A DNA stretch of 64,000 nt, taken from positions 107,327 to 171,326 of the forward strand of contig CAWJYO010000003.1 of assembly GCA_963847085.1 (NCBI GenBank). Direction: 5' to 3'. The number at the start of each line of letters is the position of its first letter. The first letter of the stretch is position 1. Below are positions 1 to 10,084 of this stretch, one piece after another. The notes under the pieces were generated by a model that saw only the letters and a list, made by a program, of their open reading frames with translations, ran no database searches and had not been told where the DNA came from. This stretch comes from Ilyomonas sp963847085 (GTDB taxonomy: Bacteria; Bacteroidota; Bacteroidia; Chitinophagales; Chitinophagaceae). The position numbers and the translations under genes are program-made.

Positions 1-2
1 CC

Positions 3-939
3 GCTAATGATAAAGTTGTTCTTAGCCCTACCAACAGCCGCACTTTGCTTGCACAAATAAAGCCCGGGGACACAGTGCAGATAGATAATTTGAATTTTCT
101 TGCGGTGCAAACATATCACCGGCACCAGGTGCCTACATCTGCCACCGAATATCCGGAGTGGAATCAGTTTCGTGATTCTGCCCGGCAAGCCGATATATCC
201 GCAACGTCCCATGCAGCTTGGACCAATATTTACCCGAGGTGCTTCCGGAGTGTTACCTAAAGGCAAGTTCAGAGGCAAGATGATTTTGCTGGAGTCGTTG
301 TGGGACAGCGAAGCTTTCCCCTGGCAAGCGGACTGGTACCGCACCAAACTGCAGGAAAACATGGGTGCAAGCCTGGATGACAATTTCCGTCTGTGGTTTA
401 CAGACCATGCCAATCACGGCGACTTATCAAATCCCGATGCGCCAACACACGTGGTTAGCTACGTCGCTGTATTGCACCAAGCCCTACTTGACTTAAGTGC
501 CTGGGTTGAAAAAGGCATTCCTCCTGCAGCTACTACTAATTACAAAATAGTGGATGGGCAGGTTGTAGTACCCTCTACAGCAAGGGAGCGCAAAGGGATA
601 CAGCCGGTCGTAGCGTTGCTGGCCAATGGCGGCGCCCGGGCCGAAGTGAAGCCCAATGAGCCGGTTACTTTCAACGGCACAATTGAAGTGCCTCCGCAAG
701 CTGGCAAAGTGATAGCAGCAGAGTGGGACTTCGAGGGGAAGGGCACCTTCACGGATAAAGAAAAACTCTACTCTGCCCAAAAACCGGAAGAGCAGGTGAC
801 GTTGAAAACTACCCATGTGTTTTCTAAGCCTGGAACTTATTTCGTCACGTTGAAGGGTGTGTCACAGCGGCAAGGTGACGCCACAGATCCTTTTACCCGT
901 ATCCAAAACCTTGCACGTGTACGGGTGGTAGTTGAGTAA
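3..939 (+). CDS. C-terminal part of a large secreted hydrolase-like protein with a PKD-like domain (5' end outside window, frameshifted)
   Basis: The reading frame is open from the window edge and shifts once near 184-190, where one extra C separates the first frame (ending at 260) from the second. Joined, they give a continuous protein of about 310 residues. The first two thirds resemble the C-terminal half of alpha/beta-hydrolase-like secreted proteins (a WFTDHANHGD segment and an AWVEKGIPP segment), but I cannot name the enzyme. The last 90 residues look like a PKD/Ig-type fold: AEWDFEGKG, then THVFSKPGTYFVTLKG. The start and any signal peptide lie upstream of the window. Confidence 0.6.
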
Positions 940-1047
940 ATTTTTAATTAGCTTTTGTGAAAAGGGATGATGTGCTGAAATTCTGCACTGAAAGCAGGAT
1001 ATTTGATGTTTGATTCAATAACCAGTTTGTAAACAAACCTTTCATTT

Positions 1048-1863
1048 ATGAAGCAACTAATTATCAGCTTTCTTTTTGCTGCTTGCTTTTGTACTTGCGG
1101 TGAAAAAAAACAAACAGTTGACTTTGCTACTTTAAGCAAGGCAGAACTCAATGCAAAATCATTGGAAATTCCAGACATCAGGATGGTTGATTCTTTAAAA
1201 CATGCCCATGATAGCTGTATGGGTTTTTCATTTGACGCGAATGCTCTACTGGTCAATCAAACAAATAATTACTCTATCGGAAGCATTGTCAATAAAAAGT
1301 CGTTACAAATATTGAATACATTAAACGACTTAGGGTTAACGGAGAAGCAGATGATGTCTGAATTCATTACCTTAACAAATCCCTGTTATGAAAAGCGCGT
1401 TTTGAATTTACGTTTGAAAGCTATTATAAAAGACAGTTTTCAACTATATTTTCCTAACATTGATCAAGCCTTAAATAAACAAATAAGCGATGCTATAATG
1501 ACATCGGAAAACGCTGAAATACAAACCGGCTCTTGGTTATATATCGACATGAAAGATGTTTTAAAAAAGATAATAGACACGACTAAAAGCCCACAAGGGT
1601 TGCGTTATAAAAATAACCTGATGGATACTTCTAATATGGTGTTAACTGCAGTAGAAGGTGTTACCGATGTAAGTTTCATTATCCATACCCAAAATGATAT
1701 TTCCAAACCTTTGGAAGCCTTCTTAAAAACCAAACCTTCTGAATCAGAACAAGCTTTAAAAGTGTCCATCCGGCTGGCTTACATAGATAAAAATAAATTT
1801 GAACTTGCTGTCAATGGCTTCTTTCCCATGGTTGGTCAGTTTTCGAAAGCACAAATGAAATAA
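1048..1863 (+). CDS. Putative lipoprotein of unknown function
   Basis: This is a 271-residue protein. Its N-terminus MKQLIISFLFAACFCTC is a short basic and hydrophobic leader with cysteines at the expected cleavage site. FAAC fits a relaxed lipobox, so an outer-membrane or periplasmic lipoprotein is likely (inference). The rest is a soluble, Lys/Asp/Asn-rich chain without a motif I recognise. It stands alone, with RNase HI convergent downstream. Confidence 0.6.
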   Translation: MKQLIISFLFAACFCTCGEKKQTVDFATLSKAELNAKSLEIPDIRMVDSLKHAHDSCMGFSFDANALLVNQTNNYSIGSIVNKKSLQILNTLNDLGLTEKQMMSEFITLTNPCYEKRVLNLRLKAIIKDSFQLYFPNIDQALNKQISDAIMTSENAEIQTGSWLYIDMKDVLKKIIDTTKSPQGLRYKNNLMDTSNMVLTAVEGVTDVSFIIHTQNDISKPLEAFLKTKPSESEQALKVSIRLAYIDKNKFELAVNGFFPMVGQFSKAQMK

Positions 1864-1988
1864 GTACAGCAGGTTTTTATGGCATCGCAAAGAAGACGAT
1901 AATATCTTTGTACTGTTTTGTTTTTGCTACAGATCGTTTCAGACGATGATAATCAAATTTGAAACCTGTTATCATAAAATGTCTGATT

Positions 1989-2465
1989 TCAATTTTGTGC
2001 ATTCACTTCCCTTTCATACACTTCATCAATCAACAAATTATTTCCATCAGCAGCAGTCGTTGCCAACTGATCACAACGATTGTTGTGCACATTAGCTGCA
2101 TGACCTTTCACCCATTTGAAATTGATGTTGTAATGCTTGGAAAGCTCATAAAACTGCAACCACAAATCTTTGTTTTTTTTACCACCGGCAAAGTTTGTTT
2201 TTACCCATTTTTGTAACCAGTTTTTAGTGATGGCATTTACAATGTATTGGCTATCTGTGTAAATAGTAAGCGATAGATTTTTTCTTTTTAAATTTTCTAA
2301 TGCAACAATCACAGCCATCAGTTCCATCCGGTTATTGGTAGTAAGACGATAGCCGGCAGCCAATTCTTTTTTCTTTTCGCCAAACATCATCACCACACCA
2401 TAACCACCTCTTCCCGGATTGCCGCGTGCCGCGCCATCTGTATAAATAATCAGTTCGTTATTCAA
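1989..2465 (-). CDS. rnhA: Ribonuclease HI
   Basis: This 158-residue RNase HI cleaves RNA in RNA-DNA hybrids. The catalytic set is visible: D10 in IIYTDGAARGNPG, E48 in NNRMELMA, D71 in IYTDSQYIV, H122 in WVKGHAA and D132 in NNRCDQLA. Length and order match the single-domain bacterial enzyme. The only in-frame start is TTG at 2465, directly after an in-frame TGA. The local sequence reads ATTGAATAAC, so an original ATG with one inserted T is likely, in line with the other +1 errors in this window. It follows the PhzF-family gene by 17 bases on the same strand. Confidence 0.92.
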   Translation of the reverse strand: MNNELIIYTDGAARGNPGRGGYGVVMMFGEKKKELAAGYRLTTNNRMELMAVIVALENLKRKNLSLTIYTDSQYIVNAITKNWLQKWVKTNFAGGKKNKDLWLQFYELSKHYNINFKWVKGHAANVHNNRCDQLATTAADGNNLLIDEVYEREVNAQN

Positions 2466-2482
2466 TCATTTAATTTTAAAAA

Positions 2483-3274
2483 TTACTCTGTAAAAAAAGT
2501 TCCTTTTAAATATGTTTTTGCGGCACCACGCATCAAAACACGGTCCTCTTTCAATTCACAATCCAAATAACCTTTGCGGGCCGAAAGCTGAATGCTTTGC
2601 AAATGATTTTTGCCTAACTTTTCAGCCCAGTAAGGAACCAAAATGGTATGCGCTGAACCGGTTACCGGATCTTCATTAATGCCAGTTTGCGGATAAAAGC
2701 AACGTGCAACAATATCGCTGACTTCTCCCTTTGCAGTGCAGATTACGCCTCGCGCTTTTACCGTAGCTAATGTTGCAAAATCAGGTTGTAATTCTTCCAC
2801 TTCTTTTTGTGAAGGAAGAACAACCATCATATCAAACGAAGTAGTAAAAACCGGTGCAGGTTGCACGTGCAGGCTGCTGAACAAAGCTTTCGGAATATCG
2901 TTGAGCGGCGTTGGGGGATTAGCCGGAAAGTCAAGCTGAATGCTATTTTCAGGCATACGGCTTATTTTTAAAACCCCGCTTAAAGAATGTAAAAGAATTT
3001 CATCTTTATCATAACCTAATTCTGTAAACAAAATATGAGCCGATGCCAGGGTGGCATGTCCGCAAAGTTTTACTTCTGTTGTAGGAGTGAACCAGCGAAT
3101 GCGAAAACCTTCGTCTTCAGGAACGAAAAAAGCGGTTTCGCTTAAATTGTTTTCTTTCGCCAATTGCTGCATTACATCATCGGGCAACCAATCGGTAAGC
3201 GGACAAACGGCAGCCGGATTTCCACCAAACAATGCGTCTGTAAACGCATGAACAATATATATGGGTAAACGCAT
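2483..3274 (-). CDS. PhzF family isomerase/epimerase-like protein
   Basis: This is a protein of about 263 residues of the PhzF (phenazine biosynthesis-like) fold. I chose the start at MRLPIYIVHAFTD, the usual family N-terminus; seven extra codons upstream are possible. Family features are the conserved Glu in NNLSETAFFV, FGGNPAAVC near the N-terminus, KLCGHATLASAH, and a C-terminal EDPVTGSAH. Most genomic PhzF paralogues have no assigned substrate and this neighbourhood gives no hint. It is upstream of and co-directional with rnhA. Confidence 0.87.
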   Translation of the reverse strand: MRLPIYIVHAFTDALFGGNPAAVCPLTDWLPDDVMQQLAKENNLSETAFFVPEDEGFRIRWFTPTTEVKLCGHATLASAHILFTELGYDKDEILLHSLSGVLKISRMPENSIQLDFPANPPTPLNDIPKALFSSLHVQPAPVFTTSFDMMVVLPSQKEVEELQPDFATLATVKARGVICTAKGEVSDIVARCFYPQTGINEDPVTGSAHTILVPYWAEKLGKNHLQSIQLSARKGYLDCELKEDRVLMRGAAKTYLKGTFFTE

Positions 3275-3383
3275 ATTGTTTAAATAAGAGTGCAAAATAA
3301 AGGTCAGTTTTCTTTACTTTTATCAACCATCTTAACAAGATAAAAAAACAAAGATGGCGTATCTTTAAAAGCATTCGATTTTT

Positions 3384-5906
3384 ATGCTTCACGACACACA
3401 AAATATTATGTTTTCGATGGCTGCGGATTTTATTAATTACAGCAGCAAGCCCTTGTTTTTAACCGGCAAAGCGGGCACAGGAAAAACCACTTTTTTAAAA
3501 TACATAAAAGAGCACACCAATAAGCAAACGGCTGTTGTTGCGCCTACCGGTGTTGCGGCAATCAATGCGGGTGGCGTTACCATTCATTCTTTTTTTCAAT
3601 TGCCGTTTACGCCGTATGTACCGCAATCGCAGGGGTTTGTATCCAATGATGAAATGCTGGACAAACATCATTTGTTAGGCCGGATAAAAATCAACCGCGA
3701 CAGGAGAGAAGTGTTTCAAAAATTAGAGCTGCTTATCATTGATGAAATCAGCATGGTGCGCTGTGATGTGATTGATGCCATTGATGTGGTATTGCGCTCG
3801 TTTCGCAACCGCCACAACGAACCATTTGGTGGCGTGCAGGTATTGTACATTGGCGACATGTTTCAGTTGCCGCCGGTCGCAAATGAAATGGAATGGAGTA
3901 TCTTATCGCGCTTTTATAAAAGCCCCTATTTTTTTGATAGTAAAGTGGTGAAAGAGGCTCCGCCAGTGTATATTGAACTGAATAAAATATATCGGCAAAA
4001 CGAAAAATCGTTTATTGATATTCTGAATAAAGTTCGTAATAACGAAATGGATTTTGAGGCATTTGAAAAACTGCACGAGCGATATGAGCCTGATTTTACG
4101 ATGCCAAAACATGAACGCTATGTGGTGCTCACCACGCACAATAATAAAGCTGATGCAATAAACGCGGCTGAAATTGCGAAACTGAAAGGTGAAAGTCAGA
4201 GTTTACGAAGCGGAAATCGGTGGTGATTTTTCTGATAAAACTTATCCGGCAGAAGCTGCTTTGCAATTAAAGATAGGAGCGCAGGTAATGTTCATTAAAA
4301 ACGATCCGGAGAAGCGTTATTTCAATGGAAAAATTGGAGAAGTAACGCGCATGGAAGAAACAGCGGTGTTTGTAAAATGTGGTGAGGAGGAAACTGAAAT
4401 TGAAGTAAAGCCTGAGAAGTGGAACAACATACGATATACGCTGAACAATGATGCTGTTGATGAAGATGTGATTGGATGGTTTAAGCAAATGCCGTTGCGA
4501 TATGCGTGGGCCATTACCATTCACAAAAGCCAGGGATTAACCTTTGAAAAAGCGGTGATAGATGCAGGTTCTTCATTTGCATCAGGCCAGGTGTATGTGG
4601 CGTTAAGCCGTTGCACCAAATTGAATGGCATCGTTTTAAAAAGCAAACTCACACCTTACAATTTACGAACAGATGAACGCATTGTTGAGTTTTCTGCACA
4701 AAAACAAAACGTTGATTCTTTGGTAACGCAACTCGAAAAGAGTAAAGCGGATTATCAAAAAGAAACCATTTTAAAGCTGTTCGATTTTCAATCTGTTGTT
4801 CATCAGTCGAACCGCGTGATGAAGGTATTTTACGATCATCCGACATCCTTCAATGATGGAACAAAAGATTGGCTGGAATCGTTGCAAAACAAAATAGAAC
4901 AACAGCAAACCGTTGCCAATAAATTTGAATTGCAACTGATGATGTTGCTGGAGAGGGAAGATCTACCCGAACATAACGAAGCCGCGCAAAGCCGCATCAG
5001 CAGCGCCGTTGCGCATTTTATAAAGGAGTGGGAAAGCGTTTATCAAACCATTCCGCAGTCGCCAGCCATCACTGATAGCAAGATGGTCGCATTGGCTTAT
5101 AACAATGAGTTGCGGGCATTGTATCATGCTATCTCGCTGCGTTTGGTTTTGTTGAGAAGTTGCACGAATGGCTTTAATACTGAAGCTTACATCAAGGCAA
5201 AGAAAAATTTCTCGACCAGCAATGTATCTCTCAATGCTTATGCTGGCACGAGTGAAACAAAAACCGAAAGTCCGCATCCCGATTTGTATCGTCAGTTACG
5301 GCAATTGCGCGATACCATTTGCACCGAACTGGAGGTGCCGATTTATATGGTTTGCGGAAGCGCAGCATTGGATGAAATGAGCCGGTTTCTGCCTCTCACA
5401 ACAGCACAATTGGTTCAAATTACAGGCTTCGGAAGAGTGAAAGCGCACCAGTTTGGTGAGCGGTTTTTGCGCATCATCAACCGCTATGCAGACGAGCACA
5501 ATTTAGCATCTGCAATTGGTGAAAAAAAAGCAAAAAGCAGCGAAAAGAAAAGGAAAAATCGGGCGAAACCAAAACTGATGTCATTGTCAAAGCCGACACC
5601 AAAAAAGAAACTTTTGTTTTGTATAAAGAAGGAAAATCGGTGAAGGAGATTGCAGAGCAACGCAAGCTTTCGCCCCAAACGATTGAAGGGCACATGGCTT
5701 ATTTTGTTCAGGAAGGACTGGTATCGGTTGATGAATTGGTAACCCGTGAAAAATTGGTTTTGATAGAGCCTGCCTTACAAGATTATGACGGAAAAACACT
5801 CACTTCAGTTAAAACAAAATTAGGTGATGATATAAGTTATGGAGATATAAAAATTGCTTTAGCGTGGAAAGAATTTTTGAAGAAGGATTCGGCTCTGAAT
5901 AAATAA
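3384..5906 (+). CDS. PIF1/RecD2-like DNA helicase with HRDC and C-terminal HTH domains (two frameshifts)
   Basis: Repaired, this is one gene of about 840 residues, lying in three frames. The N-terminus has Walker A GKAGTGKTTF, Walker B LLIIDEISM and GDMFQLPPV, as in SF1B helicases. The second segment has the late motif TIHKSQGLTF and VYVALSRCT. An HRDC domain follows (around LYRQLRQLRDTICTEL to FGERFLRIINRYAD), and a helix-turn-helix (EGKSVKEIAEQRKLSPQTIE) closes the protein. The first shift is near 4195-4200 (one extra base, restoring KGES-RVYEAEIGGDF). The second is near 5541-5552 (one missing base in an A-rich tract). This domain order is typical of a Bacteroidota helicase family. I attribute the breaks to sequence errors. 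Confidence 0.85.
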
Positions 5907-5933
5907 AATTATATTTGATTAAAATAAAAGATA

Positions 5934-6485
5934 ATGCAACGTACAGCAATTGAGGCGAATTTTATTTGTGAAGAAGACTATTTTCTGTTTGAAGAAAAAA
6001 GCGAAACAAGACATGAATTAATCAGTGGAAATTTATACGAAATGAGCGGTGTTTCTATATTTCACAATGATATAGTCTTGAAATTAATTGTATTATTCAA
6101 CAAGCTTTTGAATAAACAAAATTTTAGATTAGCCTTTGAAAGCTATAAGTTTCGTACACCCGATAGAAACTTTCTTTATCCTGACGTTATGATTTTTGAA
6201 AATGATCCAGCAAAGTATTATACAGAAAGACCCGTTTTAATTGCAGAGGTGCTGTCTCCCTCCATTCGCAAGTATAATTTGGTTGATAAATTCATTCAAT
6301 ACCAAAAAGCAGAAACCCTACAATATTATTTGTGCATTGAGCCCAAAAAAAAAGTAGTTATTTTTTATTTTAAAACCGAAGAAGGAGAGTGGATGACAGA
6401 GACATTTACGAACGACGATGACGCAATTGCACTGCCACATTTAAACATCAACATGACATTAAAAGACATTTATCAATCTGCTTAA
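5934..6485 (+). CDS. Uma2 family (DUF820) endonuclease-like protein
   Basis: This 183-residue protein has the Uma2/DUF820 layout of the PD-(D/E)XK nuclease superfamily: ETRHELISGNLYEMSG, then FLYPDVMIF with the putative metal-binding Asp, then LIAEVLSPSIRKYN and a Lys-containing YYLCIEPKKK. The biological role of the family is not settled. Its stop codon TAA at 6483-6485 overlaps the stop codon of the convergent porin gene; both use the palindrome TTAA at 6482-6485. Confidence 0.85.
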   Translation: MQRTAIEANFICEEDYFLFEEKSETRHELISGNLYEMSGVSIFHNDIVLKLIVLFNKLLNKQNFRLAFESYKFRTPDRNFLYPDVMIFENDPAKYYTERPVLIAEVLSPSIRKYNLVDKFIQYQKAETLQYYLCIEPKKKVVIFYFKTEEGEWMTETFTNDDDAIALPHLNINMTLKDIYQSA

Positions 6486-7837
6486 AAATTGATGTGCCCG
6501 CGCAACGAAAATACTTGCACCGGACCTCTGTCCTTGTTGTAAGCCGGATGATCAACAAACTGATAATCTGCCGTTACAAAAAAATGATTGAACAGCTTTG
6601 CATTGTAATATACTTCAACAATATTTTCTGTACGATAATTCAACGCGCCATCTCCAATTAAATAGCCATAGCCGCCAGCTTTTAAATAGTTCTGATGATC
6701 TTTGGATATGCCACTAACAATACCGGCAATGCCCAGCACATCGTCGGTGCGCTTCCATGCGTTTCCTTTTACCTGAAAACCGCCACTAACGGTCTCATCT
6801 ATCTCCGTAAATGCCCAGGTAGCTGTTTTTCCATCGTTGAAACCTGCACGAAAAAAGCAACCCAATACATCCGACAATTCCAATTCTCCGTTCAATCCCA
6901 AACCGTATTTTGAGCTGTGATATCTGGTGTTGTATCCTAAACCCTCTATCACGTGCACTGCGGTGCTATCTCCGCTTTTCATTTCTGTAATTGCCTGTAG
7001 ATAAGAAGGTGCGTTGGTTTGATTTCTGAAACCCAGAACCCGTATCGTACCCTTTCTTTTATTGATTAAAAAACTCTTTTCCAATTCTAAACTAAATCCG
7101 TTTATAGAACCAATATTTGTATTGAGATAAGGCCCATTGGCTTTTACAGGAACCTGTGTACCGCTGAAGCGTGCTGCCCACGAAGGATTGATCCATTCTA
7201 CCACAAAACCTAACGTATAACCTCGTGTATTGGCAGGATAATCGTAGCTGCCATTGTCCATCAATGCCCAGTTTAAAAAACTGGAACGTGGATCATGGCT
7301 GTACTTGTTTTTATCAAAAAAATCAGTTACCCCAAATTTGCCTGCAGAAATGGTAATGCGCGAAGCGGGTACAATTTCTCCTACCTGATTTGCATCATCT
7401 TGAATTGTGTCCATTTGGTTGGCTGAAAGCGAAATATGCTGCTGCAAGTAATATCTTGCCATAGATAATACAGGTAAAGGATCGCCTACCCGCGGCGATT
7501 CTCCATTGGTAAAACCTGCTATCCCGGTAGTTCCGCTAAATCCACGTCCCCCCGATATTTCAGGGTTTGCATATACATTGGTGTAACGAAACAATTTTCT
7601 TCCGATAAAAGCAGTTGAAGTCGCCGTCATTATACCTCTTTCTACACCATTATCCAAACTATTATAACCTGAATATAAAGCATGAAAAGAGCCATGAGTT
7701 TGCGAAACGGCGGTGAACTGAAAATGCGCCGACCACAATGAATCTGACGTTTTGTTACTCGGCGGAACAATGGTATCTTTTTGTGCAAAAACAAACGATG
7801 AAAGAAACAGGGATAGCGATAGAAAAAATACTTTCAT
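6482..7837 (-). CDS. OprB-like carbohydrate-selective porin
   Basis: This outer-membrane beta-barrel protein has about 450 residues. The start at MKVFFLSLSLFLSSFVFAQ gives a clean signal peptide ending in an AQ cleavage site; six extra codons upstream are less likely. Repeated alternating aromatic/hydrophobic strands, the ISAGKFGVTDFFDKN segment and the terminal aromatic residue (GHINF) fit the OprB/carbohydrate porin family. It is convergent with the Uma2 gene, sharing 4 bases. The solute cannot be read from the sequence. Confidence 0.75.
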   Translation of the reverse strand: MKVFFLSLSLFLSSFVFAQKDTIVPPSNKTSDSLWSAHFQFTAVSQTHGSFHALYSGYNSLDNGVERGIMTATSTAFIGRKLFRYTNVYANPEISGGRGFSGTTGIAGFTNGESPRVGDPLPVLSMARYYLQQHISLSANQMDTIQDDANQVGEIVPASRITISAGKFGVTDFFDKNKYSHDPRSSFLNWALMDNGSYDYPANTRGYTLGFVVEWINPSWAARFSGTQVPVKANGPYLNTNIGSINGFSLELEKSFLINKRKGTIRVLGFRNQTNAPSYLQAITEMKSGDSTAVHVIEGLGYNTRYHSSKYGLGLNGELELSDVLGCFFRAGFNDGKTATWAFTEIDETVSGGFQVKGNAWKRTDDVLGIAGIVSGISKDHQNYLKAGGYGYLIGDGALNYRTENIVEVYYNAKLFNHFFVTADYQFVDHPAYNKDRGPVQVFSLRGHINF

Positions 7838-7915
7838 AATTGTATTCGTAATCATTATCTTTTTTGAATCGTAAGCGCATAATTCAATCTCTCTCTGCTT
7901 ACTTTACTTCTTTAC

Positions 7916-7963
7916 AAAAACAAATTGCCAAACATTAGTAACAATCTTTGGCAATTTGTTTTT
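7916..7963 (-). terminator. Intrinsic terminator downstream of the epimerase-like gene
   Basis: A perfect 17-bp inverted repeat (7916-7932 with 7947-7963) carries A- and T-rich outer ends on both sides, so it could work in both directions. It lies just after the stop of the epimerase-like gene (minus strand) and before the porin gene start. Confidence 0.8.
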
Positions 7964-7974
7964 ATCGAAAAAAA

Positions 7975-8844
7975 TTAAAACAGTTCAACACTCCATTGCC
8001 GCTCGAACACTTCATTGGGTTGCAGTGCATTGATGCCTTCTTTTTGAGTGATGTCACCGCTTGCATTCACGCTGTCGGCAATGCCACACCACGGCTCGAT
8101 GCACAAGAACTCAGCATCTTTTTTATTCCAGATACCGAGATAGGGAAAATCTTCAAAATAAAAAGTAAATCCATGTGGTGTAACATCACTTTTTACGCTG
8201 ATACTTTTGCTTTGAATGTGTTTAAATACCAATGCATCTTCATAAAAGAAAAAGCGTTTCAACTTTAATTGTTCCGCATTATGAAAAAAAGGTACGGGCG
8301 TTATTTCGATCAAACCATCTGCCGATAAAGGATAGCGTTCTGCATTTTCAATCTGGCTGAAAGAAAGATAATGATCTTCAAAATCGGTATTATCCACCAA
8401 CGGAACCTTAAACGCCGGATGTCCGCCAAGCGAAAAATACATGGTTTCGCTGCCCGTATTGGTTACGGAGTACACAACATACAAACGGTTTTCGTCAAGC
8501 GTATATTGAATGGAAAATGAAAATGGAAAGGGGTATAAAAACAAAGTTTGCGGCGTATCTGTAATGGTAAAAGTGATTGATGTTTCGGATTTGTCCGTTA
8601 TAAAAAATTCGGCATCGCGGGCAAAGCCATGCCGGCTTAAATGAAACGTTTTGCCATTGTATGTGTAGCTGCCGTTTTTCAATTCACCAACAATCGGGAA
8701 TAACACAGGACTGTGCTTTGCCCAAACATCAGGATTGCCATTCCATAAATACTGCAAACCCGTTTGCTGATTGATGAGACTTTGCAATTCGGCTCCCTTC
8801 GTATTGATATCAACTAACAAAAGATGATTGTGTAAAGTGGGCAT
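7975..8844 (-). CDS. Aldose 1-epimerase family protein (LacX/YeaD-like mutarotase relative)
   Basis: This 289-residue protein has the galactose mutarotase-like beta-sandwich. Visible family features are NGNPDVWAKHSPVLFPIVG, LSRHGFARD with a candidate catalytic His, SLGGHPAF with the second His, and CIEPWCG with the Glu expected as the general base. The WAKHSPVLFP signature is closer to LacX-type proteins than to GalM. No sugar operon surrounds it, so the substrate is open. A strong terminator follows at 7916-7963. Confidence 0.83.
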   Translation of the reverse strand: MPTLHNHLLLVDINTKGAELQSLINQQTGLQYLWNGNPDVWAKHSPVLFPIVGELKNGSYTYNGKTFHLSRHGFARDAEFFITDKSETSITFTITDTPQTLFLYPFPFSFSIQYTLDENRLYVVYSVTNTGSETMYFSLGGHPAFKVPLVDNTDFEDHYLSFSQIENAERYPLSADGLIEITPVPFFHNAEQLKLKRFFFYEDALVFKHIQSKSISVKSDVTPHGFTFYFEDFPYLGIWNKKDAEFLCIEPWCGIADSVNASGDITQKEGINALQPNEVFERQWSVELF

Positions 8845-8901
8845 ATTATGTTCAATTTGTAATGGTGAATGATTAATTATTGAGCCATTTTTCTATTAAA
8901 A

Positions 8902-8934
8902 ACAAAAAGCTGTTTTTGGTAAACAGCTTTTGTA
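8902..8934 (-). terminator. Intrinsic terminator after the small DUF2795-like gene
   Basis: Stem AAAAGCTGTTT / AAACAGCTTTT (8905-8915 with 8921-8931) has a TTGGT-type loop and A/T tracts on both sides. It sits between the end of the small gene at 8956 and the start of the epimerase-like gene at 8844. Confidence 0.75.
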
Positions 8935-8955
8935 AAAAAACAGGTAAAACCAAAA

Positions 8956-9177
8956 CTAATATTCGTCTTCGTTAAACATAAAATCTTCCTGGCTTGGATA
9001 ATCCGGCCAAATGTCTTCGATACTTTCATATACTTCACCTTCGTCTTCCAGTTCCTGAAGGTTTTCAACCACTTCAATAGGCGCACCGGAGCGGATAGCG
9101 TAATCAATCAATTCGTCTTTTGTAGCAGGCCAGGGCGCGTCTTCAAGATAGCTCGCTAATTCGAGTGTCCAAAACAT
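8956..9177 (-). CDS. Small acidic DUF2795-like protein
   Basis: This is a 73-residue, strongly acidic protein starting MFWTLELASYLEDAPWP. The pattern WPATKDELIDYAIRSGAP followed by VVENLQELEDEGEVYES resembles the small DUF2795 family, conserved in Bacteroidota without a known function. A longer reading frame extends upstream to 9315, but that part overlaps the divergent LolD-type gene and its promoter, so I use the ATG at 9177. A hairpin terminator follows. Confidence 0.8.
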   Translation of the reverse strand: MFWTLELASYLEDAPWPATKDELIDYAIRSGAPIEVVENLQELEDEGEVYESIEDIWPDYPSQEDFMFNEDEY

Positions 9178-9281
9178 AACAGCTTTTGAAATTTGCTGCA
9201 AATGTAGGAGTTGAGAATGAAAATCCAAATTCGGGGTTCGTACAATGGTTAAAATATTAATGTAGCATTTAAATATTACTT

Positions 9282-9289
9282 TACGTTTG
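9282..9289 (+). promoter_or_regulatory. Candidate -7 promoter box (TAnnTTTG) for the LolD-type gene
   Basis: TACGTTTG matches the Bacteroidota -7 consensus TAnnTTTG and ends only 6 bases before the ATG at 9296, so the transcript would have almost no leader. No convincing -33 TTTG is visible upstream. Confidence 0.45.
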
Positions 9290-9295
9290 CACTCT

Positions 9296-9949
9296 ATGCT
9301 CAGGGCGACGAACATTTACAAATCGTATGGTCAGATTCAGGTGGTAAAAGGCGTAAGTCTAATGGTTGAGAAGGGAGAAATTGTTTCTATCACCGGCTCA
9401 TCAGGTGCAGGCAAAAGCACGTTGCTTCATATTTTAGGAACCTTGGATGAACCTGATAGCGGCGAAGTAATCATCAATGGTGTTCAATTGTTAAATCTAA
9501 AAAACAAACAGCTATCACAGTTTCGCAATCAGCAACTGGGCTTTGTATTTCAGTTTCATCATTTGTTGCCGGAATTTACAGCACTCGAAAATGTTTGTAT
9601 TCCGGGCTGGATAAAAGGCGGCAAAAGAAAAGAGGTTGAAAACCATGCCATGCGTTTGTTGAGTGTGTTGGGAATTGAAAACCGGATGAACAACAAACCG
9701 CAACAATTAAGCGGTGGCGAGCAGCAACGTGTTGCCGTTGCGCGCGCGCTCATCAACAATCCGGCTATTGTATTCGCCGATGAGCCAACCGGCAATTTAG
9801 ATAGCAACAATGCAAAAGAACTTCATCAATTGTTTATTCAATTAAGAAACGAATTTGCACAAACGTTTTTAATTGTTACCCATAACGAAGAGCTTGCGGC
9901 GGGCAGCGACCGCGTTCTACACATGAAAGACGGTTTGTTGCAAAATTGA
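9296..9949 (+). CDS. lolD: LolD/MacB-type ABC transporter ATP-binding protein
   Basis: This ATPase of about 217 residues belongs to the LolD/FtsE/MacB class. With the start at MLRATNIYKSYG, Walker A GSSGAGKST is at residues 34-42. The Q-loop is in GFVFQFHHLLPEFTALEN, the signature is LSGGEQQR, Walker B is IVFADEPTGNLDS, and the switch His is in LIVTHNEEL. LolD releases lipoproteins from the inner membrane together with LolC/E. No such permease is adjacent here, so the lipoprotein role is an inference from the FQFHHLLPEFTA motif. It is divergent from the small acidic gene. Confidence 0.82.
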   Translation: MLRATNIYKSYGQIQVVKGVSLMVEKGEIVSITGSSGAGKSTLLHILGTLDEPDSGEVIINGVQLLNLKNKQLSQFRNQQLGFVFQFHHLLPEFTALENVCIPGWIKGGKRKEVENHAMRLLSVLGIENRMNNKPQQLSGGEQQRVAVARALINNPAIVFADEPTGNLDSNNAKELHQLFIQLRNEFAQTFLIVTHNEELAAGSDRVLHMKDGLLQN

Positions 9950-10084
9950 ATTTGCATATTGCTATAAGCATGTTTGGTTTTGCAGCAATTTTAAACATGG
10001 CTTTTGTAAGAGCCATTTTTCAAATTATCGTTTCGTTTACAGCTTTGCCTTTACTTTGCGCGTTTAGTTGTAGTTGCCGTTCGC

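Noticed and set aside
3384..5906. Programmed frameshifting in the helicase
   Set aside because: The two shifts lack slippery heptamers with a downstream structure and go in opposite directions, as random indels would.
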